Assembly (NCBI RefSeq): GCF_900086655.1
Contig: NZ_LT575476.1
Span: forward strand, 4,521,204 to 4,574,156
Reading direction: 5' to 3'
DNA length: 52,953 bases
Source of the DNA: Paenibacillus tuaregi
GTDB lineage: Bacteria > Bacillota > Bacilli > Paenibacillales > Paenibacillaceae
Of the stretch, positions 32,968 to 41,278 are shown in pieces (the stretch's first letter is position 1; every line of letters begins with the position of its first letter). A model generated the notes under the pieces. That model worked only from the letters and a program-made list of their open reading frames with translations, had not been told where the DNA came from and did no database searches. The position numbers and the translations under genes were made by a program.

Positions 32968-34024
32968 CGTTCTCATCTCCCCCGCCTTCCTCGTTCATAA
33001 TGGGCACTGTAATCTCGATTCTAGTTCCATTTCCGGGAGCTGTAATAAATTGAATGGAGCCCCCAATTTCATGCACCCGTTCCTGCATGTTGGACAGACC
33101 GTAAGAGGTCTGCTTCTTCTCATCCATCTGGAAGCCCACTCCGTTATCCCGCAGAATCACACGGACAGCCTCTGGACGCTGCTGAATCCTAATTTCCATC
33201 TTATCCGCTTTGGAATGGCGGAGTGTGTTGGACAAGGCTTCTTGGATAATCCGGAACAAGTGATTCTCAATTCCCTTTACAAGCTTGATATCGCTGTCCA
33301 TCTCCAGTGTAATATCCATGGGCACCTTGCTCTTAAGCTCCCTGATAAGCTCTGCCACACCTTCCGAGAGCGCCTTGCCCTCCAGATAGACGGGCCGCAG
33401 ATGGAGCAGAAGGGCACGCATTTCAGACTGGGCGACCGATGACATTTCCTCAATCAGCTCCACCTGTCTCTGAGCCTTATCGAAGTCCTTCTCCAGCGTC
33501 CGGCCCACCGCGGTAGCAGTCATCGATATGGCAAACAATTGCTGGGAGACCGCATCGTGCAGCTCACGGGCAAGCCTCTGCCGCTCCTCTACAATCGCGG
33601 AAATACGGGCCTGTTCAGCGAGCTGGGCATTATTGGTGGAGAGACGCTGCAGAGAGCTTACCTGCTCCTCCCACCTTTTGCTGATACGATCCAGCTGTTC
33701 ACCCAATCTTCCGAACTCATCCTCGCCAAGCTCGGGCACGGAGCCTGCCAGATTTCCCTTCTCCCATTGCAGAAGCGAATCTCTTAACAAGTCCATCCTC
33801 CGTTTTATATTATAGGCCTGATAGAACCCGTAAACTGCTCCAACACCAATCAAGAGCAGGCCTGCCGTTATGGAAGCCTGAACCACTTTTGTCCATTTGG
33901 CTGTGGGACTTAAATATCCGTATGTATCCAGCAAATAAATAATGGCACCGAACAAAAAGAAGGACAGGAGAATCCCGTCACGCATGCTGCGTGATATCAT
34001 ATTTACCGGTTTTCTTCTTCTCAT
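32945..34024 (-). CDS. liaS: Sensor histidine kinase LiaS
   Basis: 359 residues, ATG after AGGAGGGG. Two membrane helices (about 17-33 and 50-68) with a very short external loop make it an intramembrane-sensing kinase. A HAMP-like linker is followed by HisKA_3 with phospho-acceptor His156 in RQRLARELHDAVSQQLF, then the ATPase domain (DNGVGF, YGLSNMQERV). LiaS/VraS kinases respond to lipid II-cycle antibiotics under restraint by LiaF. The order liaF-liaS-liaR is kept. The C terminus is an unusual acidic tail (EEGGGDENDGDGNSN) whose codons overlap the liaR start. Confidence 0.94.
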   Translation of the reverse strand: MRRRKPVNMISRSMRDGILLSFFLFGAIIYLLDTYGYLSPTAKWTKVVQASITAGLLLIGVGAVYGFYQAYNIKRRMDLLRDSLLQWEKGNLAGSVPELGEDEFGRLGEQLDRISKRWEEQVSSLQRLSTNNAQLAEQARISAIVEERQRLARELHDAVSQQLFAISMTATAVGRTLEKDFDKAQRQVELIEEMSSVAQSEMRALLLHLRPVYLEGKALSEGVAELIRELKSKVPMDITLEMDSDIKLVKGIENHLFRIIQEALSNTLRHSKADKMEIRIQQRPEAVRVILRDNGVGFQMDEKKQTSYGLSNMQERVHEIGGSIQFITAPGNGTRIEITVPIMNEEGGGDENDGDGNSN

Positions 34025-34042
34025 CAGGGACTCCCCTCCTCT

Positions 34043-34693
34043 CTAGGATAACCTTATATCAATATCGCCTACCAGGTAGGAGATCATAATTTTCACTTTT
34101 TTATCCTGGGCCTCATAATTGGGAGAACGCCAGTATAATCTGTTTACCATGCCTGTTTCCTTGTCAGGACCGAACTCAATCTGCCCGAACATGACAAATG
34201 CCTCGATCTCCACACCATAGTCGTCCGAAATAACCAAATCTATATCCCCTACTACACCTTGGAACATAATAATGTTCTCCCGCTCTTCAGCGATTGCCAG
34301 GGACAGGTCAATATCGTGCTCCCCAAACACATGCCACATGCTGATACTGCGAAGGTTCCAAGGATCCCTGTCCCAATGTACTCCGGCAATGAAGTTCTGC
34401 TTCTGGACATGATCCCCCCGCGGAAGCATCTTCTTCACCTTGGCATAGAACAGACCAAGCGAGATCAGAACGATCGCCACAACGAGCATCAGATGCTCAA
34501 GCAGGATCAGCCCACTGCCTACCACAAGCAGCACATATCCGGTACGCGTATCCTCACCCTGACGGATTTTATAGACACCGAGTATAAGAAACAGAAGGGC
34601 TACAAGGGTAAGGAAGTTTATACCTTGACCAAAGAACAGTAGTATCCCGAAGCCAATTAGCAAGATGGCCAAAAATGATTTCCTCTTATCCAT
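34043..34693 (-). CDS. liaF: LiaF family envelope-stress regulator
   Basis: 216 residues, ATG after ACAGGGGG. Three to four short N-terminal hydrophobic helices are followed by a soluble beta-rich domain (WDLRSISMWHVFGE-type, DIDLSLA, GDIDLVIS, GVEIEAFVMFG, ending YLVGDIDIRLS) that is the cell-wall-active antibiotics response (DUF2154/LiaF) domain. LiaF keeps LiaS inactive without stress. 18 nt before liaS, so one operon. A partial terminator separates it from the Psp genes upstream. Confidence 0.9.
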   Translation of the reverse strand: MDKRKSFLAILLIGFGILLFFGQGINFLTLVALLFLILGVYKIRQGEDTRTGYVLLVVGSGLILLEHLMLVVAIVLISLGLFYAKVKKMLPRGDHVQKQNFIAGVHWDRDPWNLRSISMWHVFGEHDIDLSLAIAEERENIIMFQGVVGDIDLVISDDYGVEIEAFVMFGQIEFGPDKETGMVNRLYWRSPNYEAQDKKVKIMISYLVGDIDIRLS

Positions 34694-34768
34694 GCTGCAC
34701 CCCCTGTCTTAGTATAAAAGATTGCCACTCATAAGAATAGGCCTGATCCCATTAATCCATAAAGCTCG

Positions 34769-34802
34769 GAAAAGCCATAACGGTATTATGTACCGTATGG
34801 CT
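34769..34802 (-). terminator. Weak terminator or attenuator between pspA-A and liaF
   Basis: AGCCATA-GGTA/TACCG-TATGGCT stem with one bulge each side (34773-34802), then only TTTTCC leftward. It would let part of the Psp transcript continue into liaFSR. Confidence 0.6.
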
Positions 34803-34844
34803 TCACCTCAATTAGAATACCATATTCCCCTTAAAAACGGATAG

Positions 34845-35552
34845 TTATTCTTTAGTCGCAGTTTCCTTTGTCGCCGTAGGGTTCAGCTTGGACTTGAGCG
34901 CATTCAGCTGCTCTTCGACCCGAAGCTGCTTTTCAGCGTCAGCAGGGCTGATATAAGAGCCTGCTGCCGCACTAGGGCGGTATGGAGTTCCAAGCACATC
35001 GGCTTCAGCTTCCATCTGAAGAATCTTCTCCTCCATTCGGCTGAATCCAAGAGCTGCTCCGCCGCTTTCAATTGTACTGAGCGGGCTAGCTTGAGCCAGC
35101 TGCTTCTTAGCTTTGGCCATTTGAGCACGGGCCACCAGCTCATTACGTTTATTGCGCAGCTTGTAGAATTCGTCCTTCATGTCATGGAGCTGCTGCTGCA
35201 GGTCAGCGGCATGAATCTCCGCTTGAGCATGAAGATCTCTAAATTCCGTTTGTTTTTGATCAAAATGAATTTTCTCTTCAAGCAGACGGCGTGCAATTTC
35301 TTCTTGGCCGTTCTTCAGTGCGGCTTCGGCTTGAGCCTCACGCTGTGAGGATACACGGTATGCTTCCTCCAGGCGTTGTTTCATGCGGCGCTCGTTGGCA
35401 ATTTGTTTGGCTACGGTAACTTCCGCATCCCGGATTTCGGCTTCCATATCACGAAGATACTGGTTCAGCATTACAATTGGATCTTCAACCTTATCGAGCA
35501 GCTCGTTTACCGACGCTTTCGTGATATCTTTGATTCTTTTAAATACTCCCAT
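34845..35552 (-). CDS. PspA/IM30 family protein (LiaH-like), paralogue A
   Basis: 235 residues from ATG 35552, after GAAGGGAG. Almost entirely coiled coil (long heptad-rich stretch about 25-165), preceded by the amphipathic N-terminal helix [21 protein letters not shown] that binds membrane. The linker contains [17 protein letters not shown], typical of PspA/LiaH. These proteins form rings or filaments on the membrane and keep it intact under antibiotic or phage-shock stress. Only 1 nt separates it from the pspC stop. The last residues repeat ATKE. Confidence 0.93.
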   Translation of the reverse strand: MGVFKRIKDITKASVNELLDKVEDPIVMLNQYLRDMEAEIRDAEVTVAKQIANERRMKQRLEEAYRVSSQREAQAEAALKNGQEEIARRLLEEKIHFDQKQTEFRDLHAQAEIHAADLQQQLHDMKDEFYKLRNKRNELVARAQMAKAKKQLAQASPLSTIESGGAALGFSRMEEKILQMEAEADVLGTPYRPSAAAGSYISPADAEKQLRVEEQLNALKSKLNPTATKETATKE

Positions 35553-35553
35553 T

Positions 35554-36081
35554 TTATAAATCTCCCTTCTCATATTTGGACAGCTTACGGCGAAGCTCAT
35601 CCAATTCTTTTTTCATGGCTTTCTTCTCAATGTCTTCCATCATGGAGTCCAAATTAGAGGCCTCTTCCTGACTTCTAAAAGATGATCCCGCCGGTCTGGC
35701 ACCACTTGTTGGCCCTCCTTGGAACGGATTCCCACCAAACGGGTTGCCGTTATAAGAATTCCCGCCAAACGGATTGTTTCCATAAGGAGGCCGCTGGTTG
35801 TACCGCGGATCTCTTGGATCATAACCTCCTGGTCCTGGTCCTGGACCATAACCTCCGCCCTGCCATCCACCATGCTGGTAAGGATCATATGGAACATATG
35901 GCTCTTTGGAAATCACCAGTGAGGCGATGAGGTAAATCAAGATCGTAGTCCCGCCAGAAAAAGGAATACTTATGGCCGTCAGCAGCCGAAGCACGCCGAC
36001 ATTGACACCAAAGGACTCTGCAAGCCCCCCACATAGACCGGTAATCCACCGGTCCCGCCGGGAACGGTATAAAGTGCCCAT
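35554..36081 (-). CDS. PspC domain-containing protein with Gly/Pro/Asn-rich linker
   Basis: 175 residues. The N-terminal 60 residues are a PspC domain ([26 protein letters not shown] plus one membrane helix). A low-complexity linker (about 68-125) follows, rich in Gly, Pro, Tyr and Asn with repeated NPFGG units. A C-terminal helix ([23 protein letters not shown]) may pair with PspA coiled coils. Located between two PspA genes with gaps of 1 and 5 nt, it is likely their membrane partner. Confidence 0.9.
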   Translation of the reverse strand: MGTLYRSRRDRWITGLCGGLAESFGVNVGVLRLLTAISIPFSGGTTILIYLIASLVISKEPYVPYDPYQHGGWQGGGYGPGPGPGGYDPRDPRYNQRPPYGNNPFGGNSYNGNPFGGNPFQGGPTSGARPAGSSFRSQEEASNLDSMMEDIEKKAMKKELDELRRKLSKYEKGDL

Positions 36082-36086
36082 GTTAA

Positions 36087-36761
36087 CTACTCCTCTCCTC
36101 GCTTGTTCAGCTTCTGTTTAAGACGCGACAGCTCCTGTTCCAGAGTAGATTGAATCGCGCTTCCAGCCTGATTGAAGAGATCCTGTCCGGCCTTGCGCAG
36201 GTCACGCAGGCTCCGGGCTTCCCATTCCATATCAGATACCCGATCTTCGAGGCGGTTGAACATCTTAGGCACATCCTGTGTTCCATAGCTGCCCATACGT
36301 TGATTCATTCTCTGCTGAAGTCGAAGTGTTTCCATTCTCGCGTAATAATATTGACGTTTGTTATAAACAGCCTGGTACTCTGTTTTAAGCTCATTCAACT
36401 GGGCTTCCAGCTGCTGCAGCGCTTCTAGGCTTTGAGTATAGAGCTCGGAGTACTGCTCGAGCTTCTCCTCATACAACAGCTTCTCTTGCAGCGCCAGCTT
36501 GGCCAGATGCTCTTCGCCAGCTTTCAGTGCCAGCAGCGCCTGCTCTTCTCTCTTGCTAAGCATAGAGGACGCATGATCGACCTGCTGCTTCAACTGCCGG
36601 GTATGACCCGAATATTGATGATGCAGCTTCTCAGCTTCAGCTATTTCATGCCGGGTCTCGACCAGAAACTGATCGATAAGTTGAACCGGATCTTGTGATT
36701 GCTCCAAACGTTCATTCAATGTCGCAACAGTTATATCTCTTACACGTCTAAACACACTCAT
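36087..36761 (-). CDS. PspA/IM30 family protein, paralogue B
   Basis: 224 residues. It starts with the same amphipathic helix (MSVFRRVRDITVATLNERLE) as paralogue A and is also mostly coiled coil, but the core is divergent and Gln/Tyr-rich (QAVYNKRQYYYARMETLRLQQRM). The MFNRLEDRVSDMEWEA segment corresponds to the C-terminal PspA helix. Two divergent PspA paralogues in one operon suggest mixed assemblies or division of labour. 5 nt before pspC. Confidence 0.92.
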   Translation of the reverse strand: MSVFRRVRDITVATLNERLEQSQDPVQLIDQFLVETRHEIAEAEKLHHQYSGHTRQLKQQVDHASSMLSKREEQALLALKAGEEHLAKLALQEKLLYEEKLEQYSELYTQSLEALQQLEAQLNELKTEYQAVYNKRQYYYARMETLRLQQRMNQRMGSYGTQDVPKMFNRLEDRVSDMEWEARSLRDLRKAGQDLFNQAGSAIQSTLEQELSRLKQKLNKRGEE

Positions 36762-36799
36762 GATCGTTCTATTCCCTCCTAACCTTATTGTCCTGTGTA

Positions 36800-37096
36800 T
36801 TAGTAACTCCGTTTATTACTGAGCGAGGAAATACCGTATACAATCAAACCGATACCAAGAACCGGCACGATAATCCAAGCCAGCTTTGCGATCAGGGAGA
36901 ACACACCGATGACAAGAACAATCCAGCCGAAGAATGCGTTGCCTCTGCGGATTCCGTAGTAACCCAGTCCGATCATTACAACAGCAATCAGAATGCCGAA
37001 CAAGTTACCGAAGAAAGGCGTTAGCTTTCCTAACAGAATCAGCACCCCGAGTGCAATAAGTACGATAGCAAATCCGTTTGGTTTGTTAGTTCTCAT
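36800..37096 (-). CDS. LiaI/LiaF-type transmembrane protein
   Basis: 98 residues from ATG 37096, 8 nt after AGGCGG; the ATG at 37105 is too close to the SD. Four hydrophobic helices fill the protein (FAIVLIALGVLILL, LFGILIAVVMIGLGYYGI, FFGWIVLVIGVFSLI, IIVPVLGIGLIVYGI). This is the LiaF-type transmembrane region without a soluble domain, the position and role of Bacillus LiaI, the membrane anchor for LiaH. First gene of the stress operon, just behind the palindromic candidate LiaR site. Confidence 0.85.
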   Translation of the reverse strand: MRTNKPNGFAIVLIALGVLILLGKLTPFFGNLFGILIAVVMIGLGYYGIRRGNAFFGWIVLVIGVFSLIAKLAWIIVPVLGIGLIVYGISSLSNKRSY

Positions 37097-37184
37097 TTCA
37101 TTCACCGCCTCTCTTTTATATCAACCTTATGTCTTTATTCTAGGCCTTATCGTATTTTTCCAAAACGGACCGAGGACGGTTTTT

Positions 37185-37208
37185 TATACTGGACTAAGGT
37201 CGAGTATA
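37185..37208. promoter_or_regulatory. 24-bp near-perfect palindrome, candidate LiaR operator
   Basis: Arms TATACTGGAC (37185-37194) and GTCGAGTATA (37199-37208) pair at 9 of 10 positions around TAAG. It is 89 bp upstream of the liaI-like start, with a TACGAT -10-like box and poor -35 in between, as expected for an activator-dependent promoter. VraR/LiaR sites are known to be inverted repeats near such promoters. Assignment to LiaR is inference from position. The rest of 37209-37360 shows no gene. Confidence 0.6.
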
Positions 37209-37357
37209 CCCCGGGGCCTTAGATAGAGAGCTCCCTGGCCTGGTTTATCCCCGAGCGCCAAGCGCTCTATACATTTCGGCGTGTCCAGTCGCTTGATGAA
37301 CATTAGAATCACAAGTCCCCTAAAGTTCACCACCTATAACTATCCCATCGCTCCTAT

Positions 37358-37398
37358 AAACACAACCAGCCCCGGAATCCTAAGATTACCGGAGCTGG
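37358..37398 (-). terminator. Terminator of the YcdB/SLH gene
   Basis: CCAGCTCCGG...CCGGGGCTGG stem (37366-37398) extended by AATC/GATT, then TTGTGTTTAT leftward. Confidence 0.7.
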
Positions 37399-37436
37399 CT
37401 GATCATTAATCTTCAGTTATAATCACGCTTGTTCTC

Positions 37437-39848
37437 TTATCTGAACTGCTCCAGGAAGCTGTCGGTTTTTCCGATTAGAGCTTTTAACCGGATTAATACA
37501 TCGGCTGCCTCCGCCCGTGTGACAATACGATCCGGCTCGAACTTGCCATCCTTCACATCCAGGAGCTTGAGCCTCAAAGCTATAGAGACAGCTCCCTTAT
37601 TGGAGATACTTGCCGCATCGGAGACACCTGCAAGATCTGATGGCTGACTGTAGAAACCGGCCAGCTTCTTATAATGAAGCATCTCCACCAAATATTCAGC
37701 CAACCGCTCACGGGTTAACTTGTTAGTCAGGTTCAGGGGAATATCCGGATTAATGGTGATCCAATTATTACTTATATATGTTTGGATTGCCTTGTAATAT
37801 TCCGTTCCAAACTCAATTCCGCCTATAGGCTGCCCGTCCTCGCTTCCATAGTAGTTCTCCAAATCAGGATAGTACGCTCTAGAAGCCATGATCATCCAGT
37901 CTCCTTGAGCAATCGGTTCATTTGGCTTAACCTTGCCATCCTGATCTGGAACAAGAACCCGATACTTCACCAGTTCAGTCAATGCCTTTTCCAAAGGATG
38001 ACCTTGAATGTCCTTGGCTTCCTTCAGCTTGGTTTCCCCGGTAGATGAGTATATCTCCTGTCTTGCGCCTGTAGTTGCGTTAATAGGAGCAAAGGAATAG
38101 TAAGTGTCCTCCCCGTTAACAGGGATCGGGGCGTACACCAGTTTATTGCTTTCAGGAATTACGTTTCCATTCAATTGATATGATCCGCCAGTAGACTCGT
38201 ATCTTAACTCCAGCTTTGTATCATCCAGATAACGTTTTTTGGCTTCTTCTTTGGAGATGGCTGGCTTTGAAGCAGGCAGGGATGAAGTATCCGCATTAAT
38301 TGATGTGGAGAAGTCCCGAACAGCCCCATCTGAGCTGAGACTCAAATTCACGAAATCATTGAACACCAAAATTCCGTTAAGATAACGCTTGAAACTGTAT
38401 ACATAAGTGCTTGAAGGGTCCTTCGGATCCCGGTTGGTTACACTTGTCAGCTTGAACTCAGCACTCGCATTTGGAACCAGCTTCTGCACAATCTCAAGTG
38501 CTCTGGCCTTGGCCTCTGCTGGGGTAATAATTTTACCTGAAGGTTTATACTCCTTCCGCTTTGGACCGTAGTCATTGTAATGAAACGAAACCAGTCGTCC
38601 ATTCTCCGCATCAATCGTAGCAAAAATACTATCATTGGTGAAACCGTTATTATCTTGCTTTTGATTTAATGATAAATTCCAGACTTTCTGGTTGTCTCTT
38701 CCCGATTTAGAAAGCTGCTTATTCACTATCGCATAGCTCTTAGGGACTTCCACCAAAGCATGAAGCCGCTCTGCAGCTGCATCATCGTCTAGAATAGGCG
38801 TTTTTGAGGGTGCATAGACAGCACCTTTACCAACCGGAATTGATTCTGGCTTAAACTCAGGCTCTTGTTGATCCGTAGGCGGAAATACCGTTTTCTTTCC
38901 TGTATGTGCATCAATGCTGTTAGCTGAATTCTGGGAAGGAACATACCCTAAGAAATATTTGGCTGGTTGTCTACTGAACATTTGATCTGGAACATATGCA
39001 AGTTCAATCTCCAGTCCTTCTCTGAAAGTTTTCTCCGCTGCTTCCAAGGAAATAGCCGGTTTAGATGGTGGATATGCAGAAAAAGATTTATTTCTATAAT
39101 AACCGGTTACTTCACCGTTGTAATTCACAGTGACCTGAAGTTTCTCATAATTAGAAATTATGCCATTTACAGGCACATCAAAAGAAAAATAATAGCTTTG
39201 TGATCCAAACAGAGAGTTATTCCCCATGTAAAATGGAGCATCTTCCTTCAACTTTGTGGTATCCAGACCTTTAACCTTCTTGGCGATCCATTCCAACGCT
39301 ATTTTCTTAGCAGCGGCCTCATCCACCTTCGTCGCATCCGGCCTACTGTACGTTTGAATAAGACGCTCTGGAAGATTGACAGAAAGAACTTCCCCAGTCA
39401 CCCCGTCAACCCGAGCATCGAAACCACTGCTCCCGTTGCCATACTGATAGCTGTACTCCAAATTCCACTTCTTATCATAATCGACAGGGTATCTGTTCGT
39501 ATCGCCAAAAGAAACTGAGGTTAGCTTTGCTTTGGACAAGAGCGGGAACATCTCTAGAACCAGCTTTTCGGCCTGAGCAGAGGAAATCTTCGCTCCAGCG
39601 GGAACCTTGTCACTGACAACAGACGGTGAATTAGCTGTGCTGCCTGATGCTGACCCCCTTACAGTTGTGCTGCCTGATGCGCTGCTTGCGCTATCTATCT
39701 TGGTTGTAAAACTTGAATCCGCCCATACAGCGGCTGGAGTCAGTAATAGTACAAGCGTTAACGTTCCCGCCGCAATAGACAGTGCTTTATGACTATGGCT
39801 AAGCCTTCTGCCTTTTCTTTTTGAAAATTGATGCTGTCCTTCGTTCAT
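37437..39848 (-). CDS. Secreted YcdB/YcdC-domain protein with SLH region
   Basis: 803 residues from ATG 39848, after AAAGGGGAAG; the frame is open to 39902 but without a ribosome site. A signal peptide (about 22-45, ending VWA-DS) is followed by a Ser/Gly/Thr linker. Then come at least four PepSY-like YcdB/YcdC units, each with a helix of the type AAAKKIALEWIAKK or KPAISKEEAKKRYLDD and a DARVDGVTGEVLS-type strand. The C-terminal 190 residues contain S-layer homology motifs (GDWMIMASRAYYPDL, VTRAEAADVLIRLKAL). It is probably wall-associated through the SLH part; the PepSY units may inhibit a peptidase or sense peptides. Function unproven. Confidence 0.85.
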   Translation of the reverse strand: MNEGQHQFSKRKGRRLSHSHKALSIAAGTLTLVLLLTPAAVWADSSFTTKIDSASSASGSTTVRGSASGSTANSPSVVSDKVPAGAKISSAQAEKLVLEMFPLLSKAKLTSVSFGDTNRYPVDYDKKWNLEYSYQYGNGSSGFDARVDGVTGEVLSVNLPERLIQTYSRPDATKVDEAAAKKIALEWIAKKVKGLDTTKLKEDAPFYMGNNSLFGSQSYYFSFDVPVNGIISNYEKLQVTVNYNGEVTGYYRNKSFSAYPPSKPAISLEAAEKTFREGLEIELAYVPDQMFSRQPAKYFLGYVPSQNSANSIDAHTGKKTVFPPTDQQEPEFKPESIPVGKGAVYAPSKTPILDDDAAAERLHALVEVPKSYAIVNKQLSKSGRDNQKVWNLSLNQKQDNNGFTNDSIFATIDAENGRLVSFHYNDYGPKRKEYKPSGKIITPAEAKARALEIVQKLVPNASAEFKLTSVTNRDPKDPSSTYVYSFKRYLNGILVFNDFVNLSLSSDGAVRDFSTSINADTSSLPASKPAISKEEAKKRYLDDTKLELRYESTGGSYQLNGNVIPESNKLVYAPIPVNGEDTYYSFAPINATTGARQEIYSSTGETKLKEAKDIQGHPLEKALTELVKYRVLVPDQDGKVKPNEPIAQGDWMIMASRAYYPDLENYYGSEDGQPIGGIEFGTEYYKAIQTYISNNWITINPDIPLNLTNKLTRERLAEYLVEMLHYKKLAGFYSQPSDLAGVSDAASISNKGAVSIALRLKLLDVKDGKFEPDRIVTRAEAADVLIRLKALIGKTDSFLEQFR

Positions 39849-39970
39849 AACGTCTTCCCCTTTCACCGGCTGAAATATGTACTGTCTTATTAAGAACAGC
39901 ACAATCAGGTAAAAAGTTGTACGAAATGTAAAATCACTTCATATAAGATCAGAATATTGTGAAAACAAAT

Positions 39971-39999
39971 AAAAAAACCATGAACTTTAGTTCATGGTT
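39971..39999 (-). terminator. Leftward terminator shielding the YcdB gene
   Basis: AACCATGAAC/GTTCATGGTT perfect 10-bp stem (39976-39999) with loop TTTA, then seven T leftward. No gene ends close by; it probably stops read-through from the PTS operon. Confidence 0.85.
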
Positions 40000-40102
40000 T
40001 ACTTGATATAAAATGCCATGTTCAATGGTCAAGACGCAGATTCGCTGTCGCGAAGGATTCGAGCTGGGGCTGCTCGTTTCGCTGCGTGAAGCCTCTTTTC
40101 CC

Positions 40103-40117
40103 CGACTAAAGTCGAGT
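40103..40117. promoter_or_regulatory. Second copy of the LiaR-like motif
   Basis: GACTAAAGTCGAGT (40104-40117) matches 13 of 14 bases of the lia palindrome half (GACTAAGGTCGAGT, 37192-37205); CGACT/AGTCG form a 5-bp inverted repeat. It lies 106 bp upstream of the truncated secreted ORF at 40223. Confidence 0.45.
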
Positions 40118-40222
40118 TATTTGTATGAAAAAAACTATGATCAGGTTGGGCTTCTTGCGGTCAGGCTTCAAGTATAGTGAACTTGACTTAATATTTCTTT
40201 ATACCAAGGAAGAAGAAAAAGC

Positions 40223-40396
40223 TTGAAAGCTATTCGCTTAAATGTAATGTGTAAACTGGCACTGACTGCGGTAGTCCTGTTTGTCTTCACTATGAGGGGA
40301 ACCGCCTTTGCGCAAACTCCGTCTTCCCCGACACAGCTTGCCGGACCTGTGGACCCCGAAGAAGTGGAATCATTGATTATATCCTGGAAGTCATAG
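40223..40396 (+). pseudogene. Truncated secreted protein, likely remnant of a serine hydrolase
   Basis: 57 codons from TTG 40223, with SD AGGAAGAAG at good spacing. A complete signal peptide (KLALTAVVLFVFTMRGTAFA) is followed by QTPSSPTQLAGPVDPEEVESL and then an early TAG. A signal peptide, a short Pro/Thr linker and a PxDPxEVE motif is how many exported beta-lactamase-like serine hydrolases of Paenibacillus begin, so the catalytic part appears lost. The break lies 28 nt from the end of the PTS operon, suggesting that the accessory block was inserted or rearranged here. It could instead be a genuine secreted peptide. Confidence 0.5.
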
Positions 40397-40423
40397 AGCC
40401 CAAGCGGAAACCCTGCTTGCCCC

Positions 40424-41248
40424 CTATGCCAGTACGCCCAGCGCGTATCCGATAATGCCTACCGCGAATAAAGCAAAGATGAGAGCAATGGCATTCACTT
40501 TCTTTTTGAGCAGTTTCATGCAGAGGAATGTTAGAAGCAGAGGCAGCAGTCCCGGCAGCAACTGGTCCAGAATCATTTGGACCGTTGTGATTACCTCTTT
40601 ACCGTCCGTTCCCGTATATTTGGACACGACGAGCGGCACATTGATGCTGGTCCATTTGGATACGAGCGCGCCCATGACGAATAGTCCTAATATGGAAGCC
40701 GATTCCGTAAGCTTACGCAACCGATTGCCTGACATGTCGGACACGATCTCCGTTCCTTTTTCATACCCGTATTTCAGACCGTACCACTTGGTCGCCAGCC
40801 GGCAGACGTTGAAGAGAATGAAGAACAGCAGTGGTCCAACAATACTGCCGGTCAGAGCAATGGAAGCACCGAGCGCTGCAAGAACCGGACGCAAGGTTCC
40901 CCAGTAAATCGGGTCCCCTACCCCGGCGAGCGGACCCATCAAGCCGACTTTGACCCCGCTGATGGTAGCGTCATCAATAGGTTGTCCGTTAGCCTTCTGC
41001 TCTTCCATGGCGGCAGTGACACCCATAATCGGGGCCGAGATAAAGGGCTGTGTATTGAAGAACTCGAGATGCCTCTTTAAAGCTTCTCTTTGATCTTCTT
41101 TCTTGCTGTATAGCCGTTTGATCGCCGGGATCAAAGTGACGCAGAAGCCGATCGACTGCATCCGTTCGAAGTTGAAGGACCCGAGCAGGAACCAGGACCG
41201 GAAAAACATGCTGTTCAAATCTCTTTTCGTTAATTTCTTATCTTCCAT
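40424..41248 (-). CDS. PTS mannose/fructose/sorbose family EIID
   Basis: 274 residues, ATG after AAGAGGGG. LTKRDLNSMFFRSWFLLGSFNFERMQ, GVKVGLMGPLAGVGDPIYWGTLRPV and several C-terminal membrane helices are hallmarks of EIID of the mannose family. With EIIC it forms the membrane channel. Last gene of the IIA-IIB-IIC-IID operon; no fifth gene follows. Sugar specificity cannot be read from sequence. Confidence 0.96.
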   Translation of the reverse strand: MEDKKLTKRDLNSMFFRSWFLLGSFNFERMQSIGFCVTLIPAIKRLYSKKEDQREALKRHLEFFNTQPFISAPIMGVTAAMEEQKANGQPIDDATISGVKVGLMGPLAGVGDPIYWGTLRPVLAALGASIALTGSIVGPLLFFILFNVCRLATKWYGLKYGYEKGTEIVSDMSGNRLRKLTESASILGLFVMGALVSKWTSINVPLVVSKYTGTDGKEVITTVQMILDQLLPGLLPLLLTFLCMKLLKKKVNAIALIFALFAVGIIGYALGVLA

Positions 41249-41278
41249 TTTATAATCCCCTCTTTCTTTGGAAACTTG

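Larger units (their letters stand above)
39849..40222. other. Intergenic stretch with terminator and LiaR-like site
   Basis: About 370 nt between the YcdB gene and the truncated secreted ORF. It holds a leftward terminator (39971-39999), a segment able to form several GC-rich hairpins (about 40030-40095), and a copy of the LiaR-like motif at 40104-40117. A 50-codon open frame without ribosome site (40025-40177) was seen and not accepted. Confidence 0.5.

Noticed and set aside
40025..40177. 50-codon frame (MVKTQIRCREGFELGLLVSL start)
   Set aside because: Protein-like, but no ribosome site, no recognised family, and it covers hairpin-forming sequence and the LiaR-like motif. A frame of this length by chance is not unusual.
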